Source of the DNA: JAFKKS01 sp050187875
Lineage (GTDB): Bacteria > Pseudomonadota > Alphaproteobacteria > Rhizobiales > Xanthobacteraceae
Direction of reading: 5' to 3'
Length of the DNA: 64,000 bases
Assembly (NCBI GenBank): GCA_050187875.1
Contig: JBFWXB010000012.1
Span: forward strand, 1-64,000
Shown: one piece after another, positions 60,067 to 64,000 of the stretch
Numbering within the stretch: the first letter of the stretch is position 1
Layout: each line of letters opens with the position of its first letter
Position numbers and translations under genes: made by a program
The notes under the pieces: generated by a model
The model's database searches: none
What the model saw: the letters and a program-made list of their open reading frames with translations, nothing else
What the model was told of the DNA's origin: nothing

Positions 60067-61611
60067 ATGATCCACGAATTCGGTCCGTTCCGCCTCGACC
60101 CCGTCGCCGAAATCCTGTTTCGCGGCACGGAGCCGATCGTGCTCGGCCAACGCGCCGTTGCGCTCCTTCGGCTGCTTCTGGAGCAGGCGGGAGTGCCGGT
60201 TTCCAAACAATCGCTGATCGATGCGGCCTGGCCCAATCTCAACGTCGAGGAGAGCAACCTCACGGTTCAGATCGCGGCGTTGCGCCGCGTTTTTGAGGAC
60301 GTCTCCGGGGGCGCTGCCTGGATCGAGACTTTGCCCCGCCGCGGCTATCGCTATGTAGGGCCGACGGTCGTCACGCGTGATCTGCCTGAGGCAGCGAACG
60401 GGCCAAGACCTATACTTGCGTTGCCGGACAAACCGTCGGTCGCGGTGCTCCCGTTTCTGAATTTGAACGGCGATCCCGAGCAGGAGTATTTCGCCGACGG
60501 CATGGTCGAAGACATCATTGCAGGATTGTCGCGCATTAATTGGCTGTTCGTGATCGCGCGCAACTCGAGCTTCACCTACAAAGGGATGACCCTCGATGCG
60601 AAGCGCGTGGGTCGCGAGCTCGGCGTGCGCTACCTCGTTCAAGGAAGCCTGCGAAAGGACACTCGCCGGGTGCGCGTCTCCGCCCAGATGATCGAGGCGG
60701 AAACGGGCGGTCATTTGTGGAGCGAACGTTTCGACCGGCCGCTTGACGACATTTTCGAGCTGCAGGATGAAATCGCCTTGAATGTGGTCGGCGCCATCGA
60801 GCCGAGCCTGCGCCGGGCCGAAGTGGAGCGCGTCAAACGCAAGCGGCCCGATAGCCTTGATGCTTACGACCTAGTGTTGCAATCCCAAGCGGATGTCTTT
60901 TCCGGGATGCCGGCGCAGGTGACAAAAGCGCTGGTTCTTCTTGAGCGCGCTCTCAAGCTTGATCCCGCGTATGCGTTGGCGCACGCCTTCGCGGCGATGT
61001 GCCATCATTGTTTGTTTCTGCGCGCAGGACTCCTTGAGGAGAGCCGCGCGGCTTCGATCCGTCATGCTCAAGCTGCCATCCTGCACGGTCAGGACGATGC
61101 GCTCGCCCTGACCTTTGCCGGTTTCTCCATCGGCATGGACGGGCACGACCGCGAGGCCGCCTTTGCGGCGCTCGAGGCGGCGCTGGCGCTGAGCCCATCA
61201 TCGGCGATCACGTACAACGTCGGCGGCGTCATTTTCGGATGGGCTGGAGAAGCAGAACGGGCGATCGAATGGGGCGAACGCGCGAGGCGACTGAGCCCGT
61301 TCGATCCGTGGGCCTGGTCAGCATTCCATGCCTTGGCGTTAGGGCATTTCCGGCGCGCGCGCTATGAGGACGCAGCCAAGGCTGCGCAGAAGGCTGTCCA
61401 GCTCAACCCCGCGCACAGCATTTCCTACATGCTGCTCGCGGCGGCACTCGCGAAACTCGAGCAGGTCAAGCGCGCGGAGGCGGCTGCGGCGCGGGTCTTG
61501 GAGTTGCAGCCGGGCTTTCGTTACAGCCGGCAATTTTCCGGCGTGAACTGCGCGCCGGCGCTTGCCGCGTCGCTTGCCGGCGCGCTCCGCACTTGCGGGC
61601 TGCCCGAATAA
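60067..61611 (+). CDS. Winged-helix (OmpR/CadC-type) - TolB-N - TPR regulator
   Basis: A 514-residue protein in three parts. Residues 1-100 form an OmpR/CadC-type winged helix (FGPFRLDPVAEILFRG, then LNVEESNLTVQIAALRRVF and LPRRGYRYVG). Residues about 120-260 are the TolB-N/adenylate-cyclase-associated domain (SVAVLPFLNLNGDPEQEYFADGMVEDIIAGLS). Residues 270-500 hold TPR-like helices. No cyclase domain and no membrane segment are seen, so adenylate cyclase labels given to this family would be wrong. It probably regulates transcription; targets are unknown. ATG 60067 is used. Confidence 0.88.
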   Translation: MIHEFGPFRLDPVAEILFRGTEPIVLGQRAVALLRLLLEQAGVPVSKQSLIDAAWPNLNVEESNLTVQIAALRRVFEDVSGGAAWIETLPRRGYRYVGPTVVTRDLPEAANGPRPILALPDKPSVAVLPFLNLNGDPEQEYFADGMVEDIIAGLSRINWLFVIARNSSFTYKGMTLDAKRVGRELGVRYLVQGSLRKDTRRVRVSAQMIEAETGGHLWSERFDRPLDDIFELQDEIALNVVGAIEPSLRRAEVERVKRKRPDSLDAYDLVLQSQADVFSGMPAQVTKALVLLERALKLDPAYALAHAFAAMCHHCLFLRAGLLEESRAASIRHAQAAILHGQDDALALTFAGFSIGMDGHDREAAFAALEAALALSPSSAITYNVGGVIFGWAGEAERAIEWGERARRLSPFDPWAWSAFHALALGHFRRARYEDAAKAAQKAVQLNPAHSISYMLLAAALAKLEQVKRAEAAAARVLELQPGFRYSRQFSGVNCAPALAASLAGALRTCGLPE

Positions 61612-61635
61612 CGTCGCGTTGAGTGCGTGCGGCCG

Positions 61636-63027
61636 TTAAGCGGTCGCGCCCTGCTGATACCATGCGTAAGTTTCGTCGAGCGCCTTGCCCAACCGCCTCA
61701 ACATGTCGTCGATCTGTCGGGCTTCGATGATCAAGGGCGGACAGAAGGCGATCGTGTCGCCGATGGCGCGAATGATCAGGCCCGCTTCCTGACATCGCGC
61801 GGCCGCGTAGGCTCCGACTTTTCCCACAGGGTCGAAGGGCTTCGAGCTCGGCTTTTCGGGCACGAGTTCGACACCGGCGATGAGACCCACTCCGCGGACC
61901 TCGCCGACCAGCGGATGATCCGAGAAGCGGCGCAAACCGTCCTGCAGGCGCGGCTCGAGGTCACGGACCCGTGAAACAAGGTCTCGCTCCAGAATGATCT
62001 TGACGTTTTCCAAGGCGACAGCCGTCGCAACCGGATGACCGCTTGTGGTGTAGCCGTGACCGAACGTGCCGATCTTCGCCGTGTTGTCGGCGACCGCCTG
62101 ATAGATGGCGTCCGAGAAAAGAATGGCGGCAAGGGGCTGATACGATGACGTCAGCTGCTTCGATACCACCATGATGTCCGGATCGATACCGAATTTATGC
62201 GAGGCAAAAATCTCGCCGGTCCGGCCAAATCCGGTGATGACCTCGTCGGCGACCACCAGAATGTCATGTCTGCGGCAAACCGCTTGGATCGCTTGCCAGT
62301 ATCCGGCGGGCGGCGTGATGACGCCGCCGGCGCCCATGATCGGCTCGCCAATAAACGCGGCGATCGTGTCGGCGCCTTCGCGAAGGATGAGCTCTTCGAG
62401 TTCTCGGGCGAGGCGCTGAGAAAACTGCTCCTCGCTTTCATGATCCTTCTTGAAGCGCCAATAGTGCGGGCAGGCAGTGTGGAGAAAGCGTGCCGCCGGC
62501 AGGTCGAAGTCCCTGTGGTTGGCGGGCAACCCGGTCGCGCTTCCCGAAGCTATCGTGATGCCGTGATACGCGCGCTGACGCGAGATGATCTTCTTCTTGT
62601 CCGGGCGTCCCTTCGCATTGTTGTAATACCAAAGGAGCTTGAAGACCGTGTCGTTGGCCTCGGATCCCGAGTTCGTATAGAAAACACGCTGCGTCCGGTT
62701 CTTCGCCAAAGAGATGAGAAGCTCCGACAGTTCGATGCATGCCGGATGCGTCTTGTTCCCGAACATGTGGTAGTACGGAAGTTGATTGAATTGCTTCGTC
62801 GCGGCGTCGACAAGCCTCTTTTCGCCGAACCCGAGTGCGACGCTCCAGAGTCCCGCCAACCCTTCGATATATTCCTTGCCGTCTTCGTCGTAGACGTAAA
62901 TGCCGTTGCCGCGCTCGATCACGAGACCGCCTTCGCGTTCTTGGCGTCGGGCGTCCATGTAGGGGTGCAGGAGATAGCGCGCGTCGCGCGCCTGAACGGA
63001 GTTCGGAGCAGGGGCGTTCATCGGCAT
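61636..63027 (-). CDS. Class III (omega) aminotransferase
   Basis: A 463-residue PLP enzyme of the class III group. MDARRQEREGGLVIERGNGIYVYDEDGKEYIEGLAGLWSVALGFGE, YTNSGSEANDTVFKLLWYY, VVADEVITGFGRTGEIFASHKFG and the PLP-Lys segment VVSKQLTSSYQPLAAILFSD are typical of putrescine/beta-alanine/pyruvate-type enzymes. It probably transaminates a primary amine to an aldehyde. Near the ureohydrolase it could handle the amine left after urea release. A 160-base gap with repeats separates it from the divergent MFS gene. Confidence 0.92.
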   Translation of the reverse strand: MPMNAPAPNSVQARDARYLLHPYMDARRQEREGGLVIERGNGIYVYDEDGKEYIEGLAGLWSVALGFGEKRLVDAATKQFNQLPYYHMFGNKTHPACIELSELLISLAKNRTQRVFYTNSGSEANDTVFKLLWYYNNAKGRPDKKKIISRQRAYHGITIASGSATGLPANHRDFDLPAARFLHTACPHYWRFKKDHESEEQFSQRLARELEELILREGADTIAAFIGEPIMGAGGVITPPAGYWQAIQAVCRRHDILVVADEVITGFGRTGEIFASHKFGIDPDIMVVSKQLTSSYQPLAAILFSDAIYQAVADNTAKIGTFGHGYTTSGHPVATAVALENVKIILERDLVSRVRDLEPRLQDGLRRFSDHPLVGEVRGVGLIAGVELVPEKPSSKPFDPVGKVGAYAAARCQEAGLIIRAIGDTIAFCPPLIIEARQIDDMLRRLGKALDETYAWYQQGATA

Positions 63028-63122
63028 AAACCTCCTGGCGCGCAGCTGGGAATTGTTATTTCATGAGTGGTATTGCTTGAAATTATAGTTTTAGAGTGGC
63101 TGCGCCATGTCAAGCACGGCGC

Positions 63123-63159
63123 TGACGCGAATGTAATCGCGTCAAATGTAATCCCGTCA
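63123..63159. promoter_or_regulatory. Inverted plus tandem repeat in the aminotransferase/MFS divergent gap
   Basis: TGACGCG-aatgtaat-CGCGTCA (63,123-63,144) is a perfect inverted repeat. AATGTAATCGCGTCA (63,130-63,144) is directly repeated as AATGTAATCCCGTCA (63,145-63,159) with one change. The pattern suggests multiple binding of one regulator in the gap between the divergent aminotransferase and MFS genes. Confidence 0.6.
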
Positions 63160-63186
63160 TGGGCGAAGAGCAAAATCGGCAATCCG

Positions 63187-64000
63187 ATGGTTGGTCAGCA
63201 CGGGTATCGACAGTGGCTCGTGATCATCGGCTTGAGCTGTCTCGAGGCAAGTTCGCGCGGGCTGTTGCTCGCGATCGTGCCCATCCAACTCTTGGCGCAA
63301 TTCGGCACGCTGCAAGGCGTGACCTATTTTTACGCGGCCGTCGCCATCTTTGCGCTCGGCAACAGCATTCTCGTGCCCGGCATTATCGAGCGTTACGGCA
63401 TTCGCAATGTCGTCACGCTGTCGGGCATCTTCACGGCTACGTCGGCCGTGCTCATCGCGTTTGGCACGCTCGCGGGCGTCAGCGCGGGCCTTATTGTTCG
63501 CGCTGTGGCGTTGGCGTGCCTGGATATTCCGCTGCTCGCGCTTATCATGGCGACGGTGCCGCGCAATACGCTTGGTACTTTCGAGCCGGTTCGCGTGTTC
63601 TTTCAGGGTATCTGCCTGGCCGCGGCGCCGTGGATCGGCTTCCAGCTTTATGAGCGGGTGGCAGGCTGGCTTCCTTTTGCGCTCGCGGTCGTCGGCGGAC
63701 TTCTCTTTATCGCCATTTCCCGCAAGCTCCCTCAACTCAAAGTCGAGCCAGGAAGAACGCGTGGCCAAGGGGGCAGGGCGTTCAAGCGCTTCTTTCAGCA
63801 GCCGCGCCTGGTCTCGGCGTGGCTGTTGGCCATCATCCGTTCGTCGTTCTGGCAGGTCTACTACATCTATTCGGCGATCTTTGCCGTCAGCCGCGGGTGG
63901 GGCGCACCGGCAGCGGCTGCGTTGCTGTCACTTGGTCTCGGTACGTTGCTGTTCGTGCCGATATGGGGGCGCATGGGGCGATCGCTGGGGGCGCGATCCG
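63187..64000 (+). CDS. MFS transporter (partial, cut by the window end)
   Basis: The reading frame from ATG 63187 stays open to the window end: 271 codons, so the C terminus is missing. Several membrane segments are visible: QWLVIIGLSCLEASSRGLLL, TYFYAAVAIFALGNSIL, VVTLSGIFTATSAVLIAFG, AVALACLDIPLLALIM, and PFALAVVGGLLFIAI. RYGIRNVV and RFFQQPRLVSAWLL are cytoplasmic-loop-like segments of MFS proteins. It may export or import an amine or a related compound. It is divergent from the class III aminotransferase. Confidence 0.85.
   Translation, partial: MVGQHGYRQWLVIIGLSCLEASSRGLLLAIVPIQLLAQFGTLQGVTYFYAAVAIFALGNSILVPGIIERYGIRNVVTLSGIFTATSAVLIAFGTLAGVSAGLIVRAVALACLDIPLLALIMATVPRNTLGTFEPVRVFFQGICLAAAPWIGFQLYERVAGWLPFALAVVGGLLFIAISRKLPQLKVEPGRTRGQGGRAFKRFFQQPRLVSAWLLAIIRSSFWQVYYIYSAIFAVSRGWGAPAAAALLSLGLGTLLFVPIWGRMGRSLGARS

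Noticed and set aside
63159..63653. Plus-strand frame of 164 codons at the end of the window
   Set aside because: It overlaps the MFS gene in another frame; the frame from 63,187 gives clear membrane segments and stays open to the window end.
1..64000. CRISPR arrays, insertion sequences, prophage or integrase genes
   Set aside because: I looked for regularly spaced direct repeats, transposase or integrase motifs and phage structural genes and found none; the repeats seen are single palindromic intergenic elements.

Overview
The window reads as chromosome of a GC-rich alphaproteobacterium, most likely of the Hyphomicrobiales (Rhizobiales). The basis is gene content: a six-gene very-long-chain fatty acid/lipid A block (acpXL to lpxXL order), an NdvA-like glucan exporter, short-form phosphatidylserine decarboxylase plus PssA, many solute transporters (ABC, TRAP and TAXI), and many copies of a GC-rich palindromic intergenic repeat. 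I see no phage genes, transposases, CRISPR array or rRNA. The one RNA gene I can support is a tRNA-Gln(CTG) on the minus strand.

Layout. 1-13,992: GNAT acetyltransferase, citramalate synthase, LOG-family protein, Atm1-type ABC exporter, psd / small ORF / pssA, an SDR, GST plus an Inh-type lipoprotein, a MotA/MotB-like stator pair, Kup potassium transporter and a rhodanese. 14,001-16,380: a class I aminotransferase and an orphan PotF-type polyamine-binding protein. 16,493-21,730 (minus): lpxXL, adhXL, fabF1XL, fabF2XL, fabZXL and acpXL, which build and attach the C28-type acyl chain of lipid A; the second ketosynthase has lost its catalytic Cys. 21,921-28,888: a TAXI-TRAP system, then a polar amino acid ABC transporter with a DAO-family oxidase. 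29,127-31,427: a His/Arg-rich RlpA protein, a small membrane protein, a carboxymuconolactone decarboxylase family protein, a PaaD-like protein without its cysteine, and the tRNA. 31,631-41,222: an Fbp-type ABC importer, then a DctPQM TRAP transporter directly followed by pxpABC, which looks like a 5-oxoproline uptake and hydrolysis operon.

41,354-52,508: NdvA-like exporter, a benzoylformate-decarboxylase-like ThDP enzyme with a family III CoA-transferase, an Lrp regulator, a DUF6356 protein, and a co-directional run (zinc-type oxidoreductase, thioesterase, LivK-type binding protein, acyl-CoA ligase, SDR) that looks like uptake and activation of a carboxylic acid. 52,686-55,891: a PsiF-like secreted protein, a DUF1236-like secreted protein, and the most striking gene here: a membrane-anchored copper nitrite reductase fused at its N terminus to a class I cytochrome c and an extra blue-copper cupredoxin domain, with a TTG-N8-CAA FNR/NnrR-type box upstream.

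55,961-64,000: an ureohydrolase, binding protein and permease operon lacking an ATPase gene, faced by a divergent LysR gene with a perfect 19-bp palindrome between them; a cupin; a winged-helix/TolB-N/TPR regulator; a class III aminotransferase; and an MFS transporter cut by the window end. The ureohydrolase lacks the usual first metal-binding His. Together these suggest catabolism of guanidino compounds or amines.

All calls come from reading the sequence and from family knowledge; no database search was run.
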